Shown piece by piece: positions 35,979 through 46,508 of a stretch of 64,000 bases of DNA. Positions within the stretch are counted from its first letter, which is position 1. Each line of letters begins with the position of its first letter. Source of the DNA: Palleronia pelagia (lineage in GTDB: Bacteria; Pseudomonadota; Alphaproteobacteria; Rhodobacterales; Rhodobacteraceae). The notes under the pieces were generated by a model, which was not told the DNA's origin, made no database searches, and saw only the letters and a program-made list of their open reading frames with translations. The DNA lies in the NCBI RefSeq assembly GCF_900110115.1, contig NZ_FOCM01000008.1:121483-185482 (forward strand), written 5' to 3'. The position numbers were made by a program, and so were the translations under genes.

Positions 35979-36734
35979 CTAGGGCAACGTCGCGCAGAGG
36001 GCGGCAAGCGCGGCGATCTCGGCCAGTTGCTGCGTTGCGCCCAGGACGTCGCCCGTCTGCCCGCCGATCTTGGCCCGCGCGATCAGCGCTGCCAGCGCAG
36101 CCGCCAGGGTCGCGGCCGCTATCGGGGCGAGGGCCGCGGCCCCCAGCGCGGCGAGCGCGAACCCTAAGGCTAGGATGGTACCGACGAGCGCCGCGCGCGG
36201 CGTGGGACGACCGGTGGTCTTCGACAAGCCGTCATCGCGGGCGTGGGGCAGGGTGGTCGCAACGGGCAACATGGCCGCGCGTGACAGAAGCGATACTGCG
36301 AGCAACGCCGCGCCCGCCTGCCAGGGCCAAAGATCCATCAGGGGGGCAAGCGCGGCCCAGCGCAGGCCCAGCGACAGGATCAGCGCCAGAACCCCGTAGC
36401 TGCCCACCTGGCTGTCGCGCATGATCGCCAGCCGCCGGTCGCGGTCGAACCCGCCCCAGAAGCCGTCGGCGCAATCGGCCAGCCCGTCCTCGTGCATGGC
36501 GCCGGTCAGGATCATCTGCGCCGCCAGCACGACGCCGGCCGCGACCGTGGGGGGCAGCCCGAGCGCCAGGGCGGCCATGCCGAGTGCCCAGGCCAGCAGC
36601 GCCACGGGAAGACCGGCCAGCGGCCAGGCCCAGGACGCCTGCGCCATGCGGTCGAACCGCGCCCGTGCCGGGATCCGCGTCAGGAGGGCCAGCGCGGTGG
36701 CAATATCGCGGAAGGGGCGGGTAATCCGGCTCAT
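35979..36734 (-). CDS. cobS: Adenosylcobinamide-GDP ribazoletransferase (cobalamin synthase)
   Basis: CobS, a multi-pass inner-membrane enzyme, joins alpha-ribazole to adenosylcobinamide-GDP as the last step of cobalamin assembly. Its 251 residues are mostly hydrophobic helices. The family hallmarks are [38 protein letters not shown] near residues 75-112 with the acidic metal-binding motifs. ATG 36734 (MSRITRPF) is chosen over a start 57 bp upstream that would overlap the promoter region. It is divergent from cobT by 78 bp. Confidence 0.93.
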   Translation of the reverse strand: MSRITRPFRDIATALALLTRIPARARFDRMAQASWAWPLAGLPVALLAWALGMAALALGLPPTVAAGVVLAAQMILTGAMHEDGLADCADGFWGGFDRDRRLAIMRDSQVGSYGVLALILSLGLRWAALAPLMDLWPWQAGAALLAVSLLSRAAMLPVATTLPHARDDGLSKTTGRPTPRAALVGTILALGFALAALGAAALAPIAAATLAAALAALIARAKIGGQTGDVLGATQQLAEIAALAALCATLP

Positions 36735-36812
36735 GGCGTTCGGTTTTCGGGGGTTTCGCCGCCGCCCGCAAGGCGTAAACAGGCTTGGCAATCCCGGACC
36801 GGAGCCAGACCC

Positions 36813-37826
36813 ATGGACGCCATTACCTCGATCGACGATTTCCGCGCGGCCCTTGCCGGCCTACCGCAGCCCGATGCCACTGCGCTGGACGGGGCCGCGG
36901 CGCGCAATGCCACCCTCACCAAGCCTGCCGGCGCGCTGGGACGGCTGGAGGACCTCGCCATCTGGTACGCGGGCTGGCGCGCCGATCCACGGCCCAAGAT
37001 GGTGTCGCCGCAGATCTTGATCTTCGCCGCGAACCACGGCGTGGCGCAGCGCGGCGTCTCGGCCTTCCCGCCCGAGGTCACGGCGCAGATGGTCGAGAAC
37101 TTCCGCGCGGGCGGGGCTGCCATCAACCAGATGGCCGCCACGGCCGGCGCGGGCATGGCGGTGCACGCGCTGGACCTGGACAGGCCCACCGCCGATTTCA
37201 CCGAGTCGCCCGCCATGGAGGACGATGATTTCGTCGCCGCGCTGGCGACAGGCTGGTCGGCGCTGGATCCGCAATGCGACCTGCTGGTGGTGGGCGAGAT
37301 GGGCATCGGCAACACAACCGCCGCCGCCGCGCTGTCGGCGGCCCTGTTCGGAGGGACGGGCGCGGATTGGACGGGTGTCGGCACCGGGGTCGCGGGCGCG
37401 GCGCTCGAGGCCAAGATCGCCACTGTCGATGCCGGGCTGGCGCGCCATGCAGACCGGGCGGGCGACCCGGTCGCGCTGCTTCAGGCCCTGGGCGGGCGCG
37501 AGCTGGCCGCCATGGCGGCAGCGATCCTGCGCGCGCGGCACTTGCGCATCCCGGTGATCCTCGATGGCTTCATTTGCTGCGCCGCCGCCGCGCCGCTGGC
37601 GGTCGCGGCGCCGGGCGCGCTGGATCACGCCGTGGCCGGTCACCTGTCGGCCGAGGGCGCCCACGCGGCGCTGCTCGACCGGCTGGGCAAGGCGCCGATC
37701 CTGTCGCTGGGTCTGCGGCTGGGCGAGGGATCGGGTGCGGCCCTGGCCATCGGTGTGTTGCAGGGCGCGCTCGCCTGCCATTCCGGCATGGCGAGCTTCG
37801 CCGAGGCCGGTGTCAGCGACGGCTAG
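36813..37826 (+). CDS. cobT: Nicotinate-nucleotide--dimethylbenzimidazole phosphoribosyltransferase
   Basis: This enzyme makes alpha-ribazole phosphate from dimethylbenzimidazole and nicotinate mononucleotide for the lower ligand of vitamin B12, feeding CobS. Visible family motifs are [15 protein letters not shown] near residue 32, [30 protein letters not shown] near 70-98, [14 protein letters not shown] near 162-175 and [15 protein letters not shown] near the C-terminus with the catalytic Glu. 337 residues is normal. The stop overlaps that of the convergent antiporter by 4 bp. No cobalamin riboswitch fits in the short upstream gap. Confidence 0.95.
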   Translation: MDAITSIDDFRAALAGLPQPDATALDGAAARNATLTKPAGALGRLEDLAIWYAGWRADPRPKMVSPQILIFAANHGVAQRGVSAFPPEVTAQMVENFRAGGAAINQMAATAGAGMAVHALDLDRPTADFTESPAMEDDDFVAALATGWSALDPQCDLLVVGEMGIGNTTAAAALSAALFGGTGADWTGVGTGVAGAALEAKIATVDAGLARHADRAGDPVALLQALGGRELAAMAAAILRARHLRIPVILDGFICCAAAAPLAVAAPGALDHAVAGHLSAEGAHAALLDRLGKAPILSLGLRLGEGSGAALAIGVLQGALACHSGMASFAEAGVSDG

Positions 37827-39814
37827 TTCGCGCGGCCGGCCTGCGGCTCTTCGGTGTGGTGGGTCGAGATGACGGCGCCGGTTTCGTCCGACTCGTCCTC
37901 GTCCTCCTCATCGTCCCCTTGCGGGTCGTCCCGGCGCATCTCGTCGTATTTCGCCGACAGGGCCGACTCGAGATCCTTGTTCAGCGCGCGGGCCCGCTCC
38001 ATGTAGGCCTCGTTGCGCGAGATCGGCACGCCGGGCTTCCACAGCTCGGCCAGGTCACGCAGGGCCGAGCGGTCGATCTTGAAGAACGCCTTCTGCAGCT
38101 CGTTGGCCTCGAATTCCGACAGACCGATATTCTCCAGCACGTAGCGGCCAGCGCGCAGCGAGCTGTCGAAGACCTCGCGTACGATGTCGTCGGCGCCCGC
38201 CTGGTAGAGCTGGTAGACGTGGTTGCGGTCGTAGGCGCGCGCGACGATGTGGATGTCGGGCCGCTGCTTGCGGGCGTATTCCACCAGCTCGGTCACGCGC
38301 TTGGGGTCGTCCATGGTCACGACCAGGACCTTCGCTGTCTCGATCCCGGCGGCGTGCAGCAACTCGGGCCGGGTCGGGTCGCCGAAGAATCCCTTGAAGC
38401 CGAATTTCCGCATGAGCTGGATCGTGTCCAGGTCGTTGTCCAGCACCGTGGTCTCGAACCCGGCGAGCTGCAGCATCCGGTTCACCACCTGGCCGAAGCG
38501 GCCGATGCCCGCGATGATGATCGGTTTCTTCTCGTCGATCTCGTCCGCCGGCAGTTCCTGGCCGTCGTCCTCGTCGGCCATGCGCTGCGACAGGTACTCC
38601 CACGCGATGAAGAACAGCGGCGTGAGCAGCATCGACAGCGCCACCACCAGCAGGATCCGCTGGCCCAACGCATCGCCCAGCACGCCCGTCTGGAGCGAGA
38701 ACGACACCAGCACGAAGCCGAATTCCCCTGCGCCGGCCAGCCCGAGCGTGAACAGCCACCGGTCGCGCGGCTTCAGCCGGAAGATCAGGGCCAGCGCGAA
38801 AAGCACGATGCCCTTCAACAGCATCATGCCCAGGGTGAGGCCGAGGATCACGAACGGCGCGGCGAAGAACGTGTCGAACGAGATACCGGCGCCCACGGTG
38901 ATGAAGAACAGCCCCAGCAGCAGGCCCTTGAACGGCTCGATGTCGGATTCCAGCTCGTGCCGGAACTCGGAGTTGGCCAGCACCACGCCCGCCAGGAACG
39001 TGCCGAGCGCGGGCGACAGGCCCACGAGCGTCATCATGAAGGCGATGGAGATGACGATCAGCAGGGCCAGGGCGGTATAGAGCTCACGCAGGTTCGCGCG
39101 GTGGATGAAGCGGAAGACCGGCCGCATTCCGAAGACGCCGCCCACGATGATCACGCCGATCGCCGCGATGGTCAGAAGGGTGATGCCCCAGCCCGGAAGC
39201 GACTCGATCAGCGACAGGGCGGCCTCGGTGTTCTGCGCCGCCGTGGTTTCGGCCGCCGGGCCACCACTGCCCGACCCGCCGGGGACCGATGCGCCCCCGC
39301 CGCGCATGGCTAGGAGCGGCAGCACGGCGAGCATGGGGATCACCGCGATATCCTGCGTCAGCAGCACCGAGAAGGACGAGCGTCCGCCGGCCGTCTGCAT
39401 CAGCCGTTTCTCGTTCAGAGTCTGCAGCACGATGGCGGTCGAGGACAGCGCGAAGATCATGCCGATGGCCAGCGACGAGTTCAGCGGCAGGCCCAGCAGA
39501 AACATGCCGCCGGTGATGAGACCCATGGTCAGGACAACCTGGCTGCCGCCGAGGCCCAGAAGCTTGTGACGCATGTTCCACAGCGCGCGGGGCTCAAGCT
39601 CGAGCCCGATGAGGAACAGCATCATGACGACGCCGAACTCGGCGAAATGCTGGAGGTCTTGCGTTTCTGAACCAACGAGCCCCAGAATCGGCCCGACGGC
39701 GATGCCGGCCGCAAGGTATCCCAGCACGGATCCGAAGCCCAGGCGGGCTGCCAGGGGGACGGCGATCACGGACGCGGCGAGATAGATCGTGGCTTGGTAA
39801 AGAAACGACTCCAT
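37823..39814 (-). CDS. CPA2 cation:proton antiporter (KefB/C type) with TrkA-N domain
   Basis: This 663-residue integral protein has about 12 transmembrane helices in residues 1-410, typical of the Na+/H+ exchanger family ([20 protein letters not shown] near 63-82). A cytosolic Rossmann TrkA-N domain begins with [17 protein letters not shown] near 438. It likely exports K+ in exchange for H+ under electrophile stress. Residues 175-200 contain a Gly/Ser/Pro-rich loop insertion. The acidic C-terminus ([11 protein letters not shown]) is unusual but plausible. Confidence 0.93.
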   Translation of the reverse strand: MESFLYQATIYLAASVIAVPLAARLGFGSVLGYLAAGIAVGPILGLVGSETQDLQHFAEFGVVMMLFLIGLELEPRALWNMRHKLLGLGGSQVVLTMGLITGGMFLLGLPLNSSLAIGMIFALSSTAIVLQTLNEKRLMQTAGGRSSFSVLLTQDIAVIPMLAVLPLLAMRGGGASVPGGSGSGGPAAETTAAQNTEAALSLIESLPGWGITLLTIAAIGVIIVGGVFGMRPVFRFIHRANLRELYTALALLIVISIAFMMTLVGLSPALGTFLAGVVLANSEFRHELESDIEPFKGLLLGLFFITVGAGISFDTFFAAPFVILGLTLGMMLLKGIVLFALALIFRLKPRDRWLFTLGLAGAGEFGFVLVSFSLQTGVLGDALGQRILLVVALSMLLTPLFFIAWEYLSQRMADEDDGQELPADEIDEKKPIIIAGIGRFGQVVNRMLQLAGFETTVLDNDLDTIQLMRKFGFKGFFGDPTRPELLHAAGIETAKVLVVTMDDPKRVTELVEYARKQRPDIHIVARAYDRNHVYQLYQAGADDIVREVFDSSLRAGRYVLENIGLSEFEANELQKAFFKIDRSALRDLAELWKPGVPISRNEAYMERARALNKDLESALSAKYDEMRRDDPQGDDEEDEDESDETGAVISTHHTEEPQAGRAN

Positions 39815-39915
39815 TGCGCGTTTACGATCCCCTTGTGGCCGGGCCCACTGTCCCGACCGAATTCACATGACAGGCCCCGGCAGGGGGCCGCTCGCGACGC
39901 ATGGCCGCCAGCGTC

Positions 39916-42900
39916 CTAGCCGCGGGGCATTTCCAGAACGATCTGGCGGCCGCCCTTGACGTAGCTCAACCGGCTGTCGCCGATGGCGCGGACACGGCCA
40001 CCATCCACCCGGTCGCCGACTTTGACCTTCACGAACCGGCCCGAAGGCAGGCGCACCAGCGCGCGGCGGTTGGACTGGGTGCCGTAGACACCCACCAGGT
40101 TCACGCGGCGCAGGTTGATTGCATTGGCGACGGTGGCGCGGCTGGCGACGCTGCCGCGTGTGGGGGCACTGGGCGTCGCCACAGCGCTGGCCTGGGCCAC
40201 GCGCACAGGCTCTTCCCGGGCGCGGGCCACCCTGGCGGCCAGGCCGCTGGGCCGGTTGGCGGGACGCTGGGACGCGGCCACGGCGTAAGGGCTGATCGGC
40301 TCCTCGAGCGCCGTGGCAAGACCGGCGAGCGCGGCCGCCGCGGCGCTGGCGGCGGCGCTGCCCGTGGCGGTGCCGGCCTCGGTGTCGGCCTGGGTCAGTT
40401 CGGCGGTCAGGCTGGCAGGACGGGCCTCGGGGGTAATGTCAGGGGCGCTGTTGACCAGCACCGCGGGGAGGGGCGCAAGCGGCTCTTCCGCCTGCTCCTC
40501 CTCGTCGCGCGCGTCGCCGGGGCGCGCCGGGCGCGGCATCGGACTCAGTCCGGCGAGGCGCGTTACCAACGTTTCGGCCCCCTCTGCGGGCGAAGGGTCT
40601 GCATCCGCCTCCAGCGCGGCGTCGTCGCGCTGGCCCGCGTCGCCTGGCCGTGTCCTGGGTCGGAGGGCAGGTTCGCCCGCGTTGACCGGGATGACCAGGT
40701 CGTCCTCGCTGGGCGGCTCGGGCGCGGCGGCCGGGCGGTCCGGTGCCTCGGGGGGCACGGCCGGCGGCGCGCCCGCGGTCACCAGCACGCCCTGCGGACT
40801 GACCGCGCCTTCGGGGGTCGCCACGACAAGGCCGTCTTCGTCCAGCTCGAACCGAGCGTCCGGCGCGGGCGGCGGCATCAGCGCGTCGGGCGCGGCAGGG
40901 CCTGTATCCTGCGGCAAGGACAGGGCTGCAACGCGGTCCTGCGCGCGGAGGGGATTATCGCTGCGTGACAGGAACAGATCCTCGATCCGGTCGGCTCCGG
41001 GGGCTCCGGGGCTGGCGGGCGGTGCCGCCTCGACGCCGGTGGCGGCATAGCGTGACGTCTCGTCCGCGTCCGCGGGGCGCTGCAACGGATCTTCAGGCGA
41101 GGGCGTGGTGTCAGGAGCCGCCACGTTCTCGCTTGCACCTTCGCCTTCCGTTGCGGCGCTGTCGGGTGCCGCGGCCTGCAAGGGGTCGGGCGCGGTATCG
41201 GGTGCCGCGGTCTGGTCGGGCTGGCTGAGGGCCGCCATCTGATCGTCGGATTGCGCAGTGTCCGCGGCATCGGGCAGGCTGGGGGCGCTGTCTTCCGACG
41301 GTGCCTCGGGCGCTGCCGTATCATCCAGCGCCGCGGTCTGCGGCGCATCCTCGGAAGATGCGGACCCGACGGGCGAAGCGAGCTCGGGCGCCAGGTCCTC
41401 GGACGGGGCCACGTCCGCAGGTTCGATGGCGCCGATCCCATCTTCGACCACGGCTTCGGTGCCGCCCCCGGGTTGCAGCAAGGCATTGCGCGACGGCGAC
41501 AGGAGCAGATAGGCAGCCCAGATCCCGACGGCGAGCGCCAGCGCCACGGCGATGCCCACCAGCAGCGGAACCAGCGACAGACCGGCACCGCCGGCATTCC
41601 GCTCGCCGAAGACGGTCATGCGCTCGGCTTCTGACCTCTCGACATCGCCGTCCATCGGGGTCGACGGGTGAATGGCGGGGGAAGCGGTCCCGGGCGTGAG
41701 GCTGGCCGCCGACGCGCTTGACGGCGGCGGGGCCACCTTGCGAACGGTCGGGGTCGGGCTGTTTCGGCGCGCTGGGGCGGCGGCCCCGTTCGGGCGCGGC
41801 GGAACCGGTGCCGCGCGCGCCGGGCGGGGCGATGACTTGGCATCCGCGCTCGGGCCTGCACCGCCGTCGGGCATCATGGCGATGCGAGACGCGATGGACC
41901 CCAGGGCCGAGTTGCCGGCGGCGGCGCCTGTGGCTGCCGCGGGCCGGCTGGTCGAAAAGGACGGGGCCGACGGTGTCTTGGGTGCGGGCCTCTCGTCGGT
42001 CGTGGTATCGGGTTGCGCGGCGAGTGCCACCTCGCCTGTCCCCTCGAGCGCATCATCCGGACTGGATTTCTCGGAAGATTCCTTCGCTGCCGGGACAGGC
42101 GCCTTCGACTTGGTGCCTGCCGCGCGCAGGGGCTTACCGGACGCCGCCGGTTTGTCGTTCGGATCATCAACCTTCGCAGGCGCACCGTCGCGTTCGGAGG
42201 CCTTGTCCGCGTCCGTCGTCGCTTCGGCGGTCTCGGCTTCCGACGCGTCGGATGGCGCGGAGGCTTCCTGCGTCTCGGATTTCTCTTCGACGGGCTCAGC
42301 CAGTGTGGACTCGGACTCGGGCGGGCTCTCGGGTGTGGCGGGAACCGCCAGGGGCGTCATGTCGGCGGGATGGTCGATCTCGTCGAAGGACAGGTCGGCG
42401 ATACGGGTGACCGGCGCCTCGGGCGGAGGCGCCACCGGGGCGCTGCCACTGGCGGCGAAGGTCGTCTGGCCGAAGTCGGGCCCCGCGCTGAACAGACCCT
42501 TGCGCGGCTCGGCCGTGAAACGCTGCGGGTTGAAGCCGTTCGCGACGGCGAAATCCTCGGCCTGGTCAAGGGTTTCGCGCGCCACGGCGGCGACGGCAGC
42601 CTCGGACTTGCCCTTGAGCTTCCAGTCGTAGACCAGGTCGTCCATCGCGTAGGGCGTCATGCCGTCGAGCTCGGCCTCGATCGCGGCCTTGCGCGCGGCG
42701 TCGTCCTTGGCGTCCTCGGGCAGGTCAACCGTGGTATACAGCACTTCCGATTGCGGAATTGTGATGTCGGTCAGCAGGGGACCGTCGGTGTTGGCCATCG
42801 CCTCGCGGCGCAGATCCTCGACCCGGGTCTCGAAATGCGGATCGTCGAGCGCAACCTCTCCGAGAATCGACTGGCCCTTGCCGGACCCACGCCGGAGACG

Positions 42901-42942
42901 GATCCCCGTATGATCGAGGTCGAGGTGAAATGTCGTTCTCAT
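39916..42942 (-). CDS. Large single-pass protein with PilM/GspL-like start and PilP/GspC-like end
   Basis: This 1008-residue protein has three parts. Residues 1-170 begin MRTTFHLDLDHTGIRLRR, with TITIPQSEV-like phrasing and EAELDGMTPYAMDDLVYDW and QAEDFAVANGFNPQRF, which resembles the actin-like PilM/GspL type. A transmembrane helix sits near 455-480 (LVPLLVGIAVALALAVGIWAAYLLL). Acidic, proline/alanine-rich low-complexity sequence flanks it. The last 75 residues (RRVNLVGVYGTQSNRRALVRLPSGRFVKVKVGD...) resemble the PilP/GspC homology region. I know no name for it. No other pilus or type II secretion genes are adjacent. Confidence 0.7.
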   Translation of the reverse strand: MRTTFHLDLDHTGIRLRRGSGKGQSILGEVALDDPHFETRVEDLRREAMANTDGPLLTDITIPQSEVLYTTVDLPEDAKDDAARKAAIEAELDGMTPYAMDDLVYDWKLKGKSEAAVAAVARETLDQAEDFAVANGFNPQRFTAEPRKGLFSAGPDFGQTTFAASGSAPVAPPPEAPVTRIADLSFDEIDHPADMTPLAVPATPESPPESESTLAEPVEEKSETQEASAPSDASEAETAEATTDADKASERDGAPAKVDDPNDKPAASGKPLRAAGTKSKAPVPAAKESSEKSSPDDALEGTGEVALAAQPDTTTDERPAPKTPSAPSFSTSRPAAATGAAAGNSALGSIASRIAMMPDGGAGPSADAKSSPRPARAAPVPPRPNGAAAPARRNSPTPTVRKVAPPPSSASAASLTPGTASPAIHPSTPMDGDVERSEAERMTVFGERNAGGAGLSLVPLLVGIAVALALAVGIWAAYLLLSPSRNALLQPGGGTEAVVEDGIGAIEPADVAPSEDLAPELASPVGSASSEDAPQTAALDDTAAPEAPSEDSAPSLPDAADTAQSDDQMAALSQPDQTAAPDTAPDPLQAAAPDSAATEGEGASENVAAPDTTPSPEDPLQRPADADETSRYAATGVEAAPPASPGAPGADRIEDLFLSRSDNPLRAQDRVAALSLPQDTGPAAPDALMPPPAPDARFELDEDGLVVATPEGAVSPQGVLVTAGAPPAVPPEAPDRPAAAPEPPSEDDLVIPVNAGEPALRPRTRPGDAGQRDDAALEADADPSPAEGAETLVTRLAGLSPMPRPARPGDARDEEEQAEEPLAPLPAVLVNSAPDITPEARPASLTAELTQADTEAGTATGSAAASAAAAALAGLATALEEPISPYAVAASQRPANRPSGLAARVARAREEPVRVAQASAVATPSAPTRGSVASRATVANAINLRRVNLVGVYGTQSNRRALVRLPSGRFVKVKVGDRVDGGRVRAIGDSRLSYVKGGRQIVLEMPRG

Positions 42943-43099
42943 GTCAATCGTTTACCACGCGAAGCGGGATTGCCGAGACCCGTTGATCCCTGCGACTGTT
43001 CTATAGCAGCTTTTCGCCGAGGCAACCACATTGCCCGGCCCGCGTTTGAGCATCGCCCGGTGGTTCGGGCGTGTCTGGACACCATCGGAGGAGACCGCC

Positions 43100-43816
43100 A
43101 TGCAGACCTTATCGTACCTTGCCGCGCCCGTCATGGGCCTTGTCCTGACGCTGGGCCTGGCGTCGCCAGCGGCGGCGCAGGACGCCCAGCCGCCCTATCT
43201 GCACGTCACCGGCGAGGGCCGCGTGTCCGCCGCACCCGACATGGCGACCATCCGGCTGGGGGTCGAGGCCGAGGCGGTCAGCCCCTCGGAGGCGGTCGAT
43301 GCCATGGCGGCGCCGATGAGCGACCTGCTCGAACAGCTGGCCGAGGACGGCGTCGAGGCCGCCGATATCCAGACCAGCACCCTGTCGCTGCGGCCCGTCT
43401 ACGCAAATCGCGACCAGCCCTTGGAGGAGGGGCCGCATATCACCGGCTATACTGCGTCGTCGACCGTGACCGTTTCGGTCCGCGCGCTCGACGATCTGAG
43501 CGCGGTGCTGGATGGCGCGGTGGGGGCCGGGACCAACCGGCTGGACGGTCTGAGTTACGGGCTGTCGGATCCTGCGCCCGTGCGCGACGCGGCCCTGGCC
43601 GCCGCGGTCGAGGACGGGCTGCGCAAGGCGGCGGTCCTGGCGGAAGCGGCGGGCCTGACCATCGGCGCGCCCCTGGCCGTGGTCGAACAGGGCGGCAGCC
43701 GTCCGCCCGGTCCGGTGATGATGGAGATGGCCAGCATGGACCGGTCCATCCCCACCGCGCCGGGATCGCTCGAGGTCACGGCACAGGTCGAATTGCGCTT
43801 CGCCATCCGCCCATAA
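43100..43816 (+). CDS. SIMPL-domain (DUF541) periplasmic protein
   Basis: This 238-residue exported protein has a signal peptide (MQTLSYLAAPVMGLVLTLGLASPAAAQ) and a SIMPL core with LHVTGEGRVSAAPDMATIRLGVEAEA, IQTSTLSLRPVY and ITGYTASSTVTVSVRALDDLSAVLDGAV, features of this oxidative-stress-linked family. GGAGGAG precedes the ATG at 43100. The molecular function is not established for the family. It is divergent from the large fusion-like gene. Confidence 0.88.
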   Translation: MQTLSYLAAPVMGLVLTLGLASPAAAQDAQPPYLHVTGEGRVSAAPDMATIRLGVEAEAVSPSEAVDAMAAPMSDLLEQLAEDGVEAADIQTSTLSLRPVYANRDQPLEEGPHITGYTASSTVTVSVRALDDLSAVLDGAVGAGTNRLDGLSYGLSDPAPVRDAALAAAVEDGLRKAAVLAEAAGLTIGAPLAVVEQGGSRPPGPVMMEMASMDRSIPTAPGSLEVTAQVELRFAIRP

Positions 43817-43967
43817 GCAGGACCCCTGCGACAGCGCCGCGCGGGAACCTGGCCCGCCCTCCGGATCGTTTTCCGCAAGAAGGACACGCGGAACCTGACC
43901 GAAAGCCGGTCGGGGGATCTGGAGGCACGGCATCACCTTTTTCCAATCGCTCTCGGCCTCGGGCTTC

Positions 43968-45128
43968 ATGGCCACGGCGATCAGCTTCGGCCCCGCGCGG
44001 ATGGGCTTCGGACTTTACGTGCCGGAGTTCCGCGCGGCGTTCGACCTGTCGTCCAGCACGGTCGGCCTGATCTCGAGCCTGGCCTTCGGATCCTTCCTGG
44101 TGTCGCTGATCGTGGCGCAGATGCTGCTGGATCGGCGCGGCCCCGAATGGCCCGTGCTGGCGGGCCTTCTGGCCGCGACGCTGGGCATGGGCATCGTCGC
44201 CGCGGCCACCAGCGTCTGGGTGCTGGCCGCGGGCGTCGCCCTGGCCGCCGCCAGCGCGGGGTTCGCCTGGACCCCGTTCAATCACGCGGTCAACCAGAAG
44301 GTGGGCGAGGTCGCGCGCGCCGCGGCCCTGTCGCGCATCAGCAGCGGGACGGGCGTGGGGATCTTCCTTGCGGGGGCACTGGCCTTCGCCATGGTGCTGA
44401 GCGACCTGGACTGGCGGACCTGCTGGCTGGTCTTCGTGGGCTGCTCGATCGTGACGCTGGTGGTGAACGGCATCTCGCTGCACCCCATCGAGCCGGCGGA
44501 CCGCGTGACCCGGCAGGACGACGCGCGCGACCTTCTGCGCCGGGGCACGATCCCCGTGGTGGTGCTGTCGCTGGTCTTCGGCACCGTCTCGGCGATCTAC
44601 CTGTCCTTCGCCGCCGACACGTTTCGCGGGCGGGGCGAGCTTGCGGGCGTGCCGCAGGCGACGATCCCGGCGCTGGTCTTCATGATCTACGGTGTCGTCG
44701 GGTTGCTGGGCCTGGTGGCGGACCGCCTGCACAACCGGCTGGGGCTGATCTGGCTCGTCAGGGTGCTGCTGGTCGCATCGGCCGTCTCCTGCGCGCTGGT
44801 CGTGCTGGGGCCGGCCGGCTGGCTGAGCCTGTCGGTCTCGGCCGGTCTGCAGGGCGCCTTCGTGCTGACCACCAGCGCCGTGCTCGCCTTCTGGTCGGAA
44901 CGGCTGTTTCCGTCGCTCCCGTCGCTCAGCTTCACCGCGATCCTGGTGGTGTCGGCCGTGGGCAGCGTGGTGGGCCCCGCGCTGGCGGGCTGGCTGTCGG
45001 ACGCGGCGGGGACCACGACGATGTTCCTCGCCACGGGGGCTTTGCCGCTGCTGGCCCTTCCGGTCATGCGCTCGGACACGGTGACCGAACGCCCGCTCAG
45101 CCCGCGCGACGTGGCGCAGCCGGGCTGA
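43968..45128 (+). CDS. Major facilitator superfamily transporter
   Basis: This 386-residue protein has about 12 hydrophobic helices. Motif-like sequences are QMLLDRRGPEWPVLAGLLAATLGMG near the second and third helices and a similar DRLHNRLGLIWLVR repeat in the second half, as expected for a 12-helix MFS. The substrate is unreadable. ATG 43968 lacks a ribosome site. GGAGG at 43921-43925 is spaced six bases from an in-frame ATC at 43932, which would add 12 residues (ITFFQSLSASGF) resembling the usual family start, so initiation at ATC is likely. Confidence 0.82.
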   Translation: MATAISFGPARMGFGLYVPEFRAAFDLSSSTVGLISSLAFGSFLVSLIVAQMLLDRRGPEWPVLAGLLAATLGMGIVAAATSVWVLAAGVALAAASAGFAWTPFNHAVNQKVGEVARAAALSRISSGTGVGIFLAGALAFAMVLSDLDWRTCWLVFVGCSIVTLVVNGISLHPIEPADRVTRQDDARDLLRRGTIPVVVLSLVFGTVSAIYLSFAADTFRGRGELAGVPQATIPALVFMIYGVVGLLGLVADRLHNRLGLIWLVRVLLVASAVSCALVVLGPAGWLSLSVSAGLQGAFVLTTSAVLAFWSERLFPSLPSLSFTAILVVSAVGSVVGPALAGWLSDAAGTTTMFLATGALPLLALPVMRSDTVTERPLSPRDVAQPG

Positions 45129-45141
45129 ACGGGCGAACGCC

Positions 45142-46431
45142 CTATGCCGTGGCCTTGGCCAGCGCCTGGTCCAGGTCGGCGATCAGGTCGTCGGGATCCT
45201 CGATCCCGATGCTGACGCGCACCACCTCGGGGTCAGCGCCCGCCGCGCGCTGCTGGTTCTCGTCCAGCTGCCGGTGGGTGGTCGAGGCCGAGTGGATGAT
45301 GAGCGAGCGGGTGTCGCCCAGGTTCGCCACGTGGCTGAAGATTTCCAGGGAATCGATCAGCTTGATGCACGACTCGTAGCCGCCCTTCACCGCGAAGGTG
45401 AACAGAGACCCGGCCCCGCGCGGACAGACCTTTTCGACCCGGTCGAAATACTTCGAGGACTCCAGCCCCGCGTAGGTCACGTAGTCGACCCGCGGATCCT
45501 GCTCGAGCCACTGGGCCACCTTGCGCGCGTTCTGGACGTGCTTCTCCATCCGCAAGGACAGCGTCTCGATCCCCATCAGCGTGTAGTGGGCCGCCTGCGG
45601 GTTCAGAGTCATGCCCAGGTCGCGCAAACCGATGGCGATGCCATGGAAGGTGAAGGCCAGCGGGCCGAAGGTCTCGTGGAACTTCAGGCCGTGATAGGCG
45701 GGCTCGGGGTCGCTCAGGGACGGGAACTTGCCGCTGGCGGACCAGTCGAAGGTACCGCTGTCGACCACCACGCCGCCGGTGACCGAGCCGTTGCCGGTCA
45801 GGTACTTGGTCAGCGAATGGACGACCAGCGTTGCGCCGTGCTCGATCGGACGGCAGAGGTACGGCGTGGCCGAGGTGTTGTCGACGATCAACGGCAGGCC
45901 AACCTTGTCGGCCACGTCCGCCACCGCGCGCAGGTCGGTGATGTAGCCGCCGGGGTTGGCGATGGATTCGCAGAAGATCGCGCGCGTGTCCTCATCGACC
46001 GCGGCCTCGACGGCCGCAAGGTCGTCCATGTCCACGAACTTGGCCGACCAGCCGAAGCGCTTGATGGTCTGGGTCATCTGGGTGACCGTGCCGCCGTAAA
46101 GCCGCGTGCTGACCACCACGTTCTTGCCGGGCGCCATCAGCGGGAACAGCGCCATGATCTGCGCCGCGTGCCCCGACGAGCAGCAGACCGCCCCGGCGCC
46201 GCCTTCCAGCGTGGCGACGCGTTCTTGCAGGACGGCGACGGTGGGGTTCGTCAGCCGCGAGTAGATGAAGCCCACTTCCTGCAGGTTGAACAGGGCCGCA
46301 GCGTGGTCGGCGTCGCGGAACACGTAGGCCGTGGTCTGGTAGATCGGCGTGTTGCGCGCGCCGGTGGCCGGATCGGGCGCCGCGCCGGCGTGGATCTGAA
46401 GCGTGTCGAAGCCGTAGGTCTGGTCGGACAT
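45142..46431 (-). CDS. metY: O-acetylhomoserine aminocarboxypropyltransferase / sulfhydrylase
   Basis: This 429-residue PLP enzyme of the Cys/Met metabolism family uses sulfide or methanethiol with O-acetylhomoserine to give homocysteine or methionine. Family motifs are FIYSRLTNPTVAVLQERVATLEGG near residue 55, CCSSGHAAQIMAL, and VVHSLTKYLTGNGSVTGGVVVD near 203-224, in which the Lys of SLTKY binds PLP. Length is usual. The start faces the divergent VOC gene 77 bp away. No SAM riboswitch is evident there. Confidence 0.95.
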   Translation of the reverse strand: MSDQTYGFDTLQIHAGAAPDPATGARNTPIYQTTAYVFRDADHAAALFNLQEVGFIYSRLTNPTVAVLQERVATLEGGAGAVCCSSGHAAQIMALFPLMAPGKNVVVSTRLYGGTVTQMTQTIKRFGWSAKFVDMDDLAAVEAAVDEDTRAIFCESIANPGGYITDLRAVADVADKVGLPLIVDNTSATPYLCRPIEHGATLVVHSLTKYLTGNGSVTGGVVVDSGTFDWSASGKFPSLSDPEPAYHGLKFHETFGPLAFTFHGIAIGLRDLGMTLNPQAAHYTLMGIETLSLRMEKHVQNARKVAQWLEQDPRVDYVTYAGLESSKYFDRVEKVCPRGAGSLFTFAVKGGYESCIKLIDSLEIFSHVANLGDTRSLIIHSASTTHRQLDENQQRAAGADPEVVRVSIGIEDPDDLIADLDQALAKATA

Positions 46432-46508
46432 GGAAATCTCCCTGAGCTTTGCCCTTGTTGGCCGATGGTGTAGGCCATGGCCAGTTCCCGCACAACAAGG
46501 ACCGCCCC

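Noticed and set aside
36735..36812. Cobalamin riboswitch between cobS and cobT
   Set aside because: The gap is only 78 bp and has no B12-box-like sequence.
37274..39313. Long plus-strand frame across cobT and the antiporter
   Set aside because: Overlaps two strong genes and has repetitive His/Arg/Gln composition.
42013..44070. Long plus-strand frame opposite the 1008-residue gene
   Set aside because: Shadow of the acidic low-complexity gene; its character is Arg/Gly-rich noise.
46432..46508. SAM riboswitch before metY
   Set aside because: The 77-bp gap has no SAM-II-type helices that I can trace.
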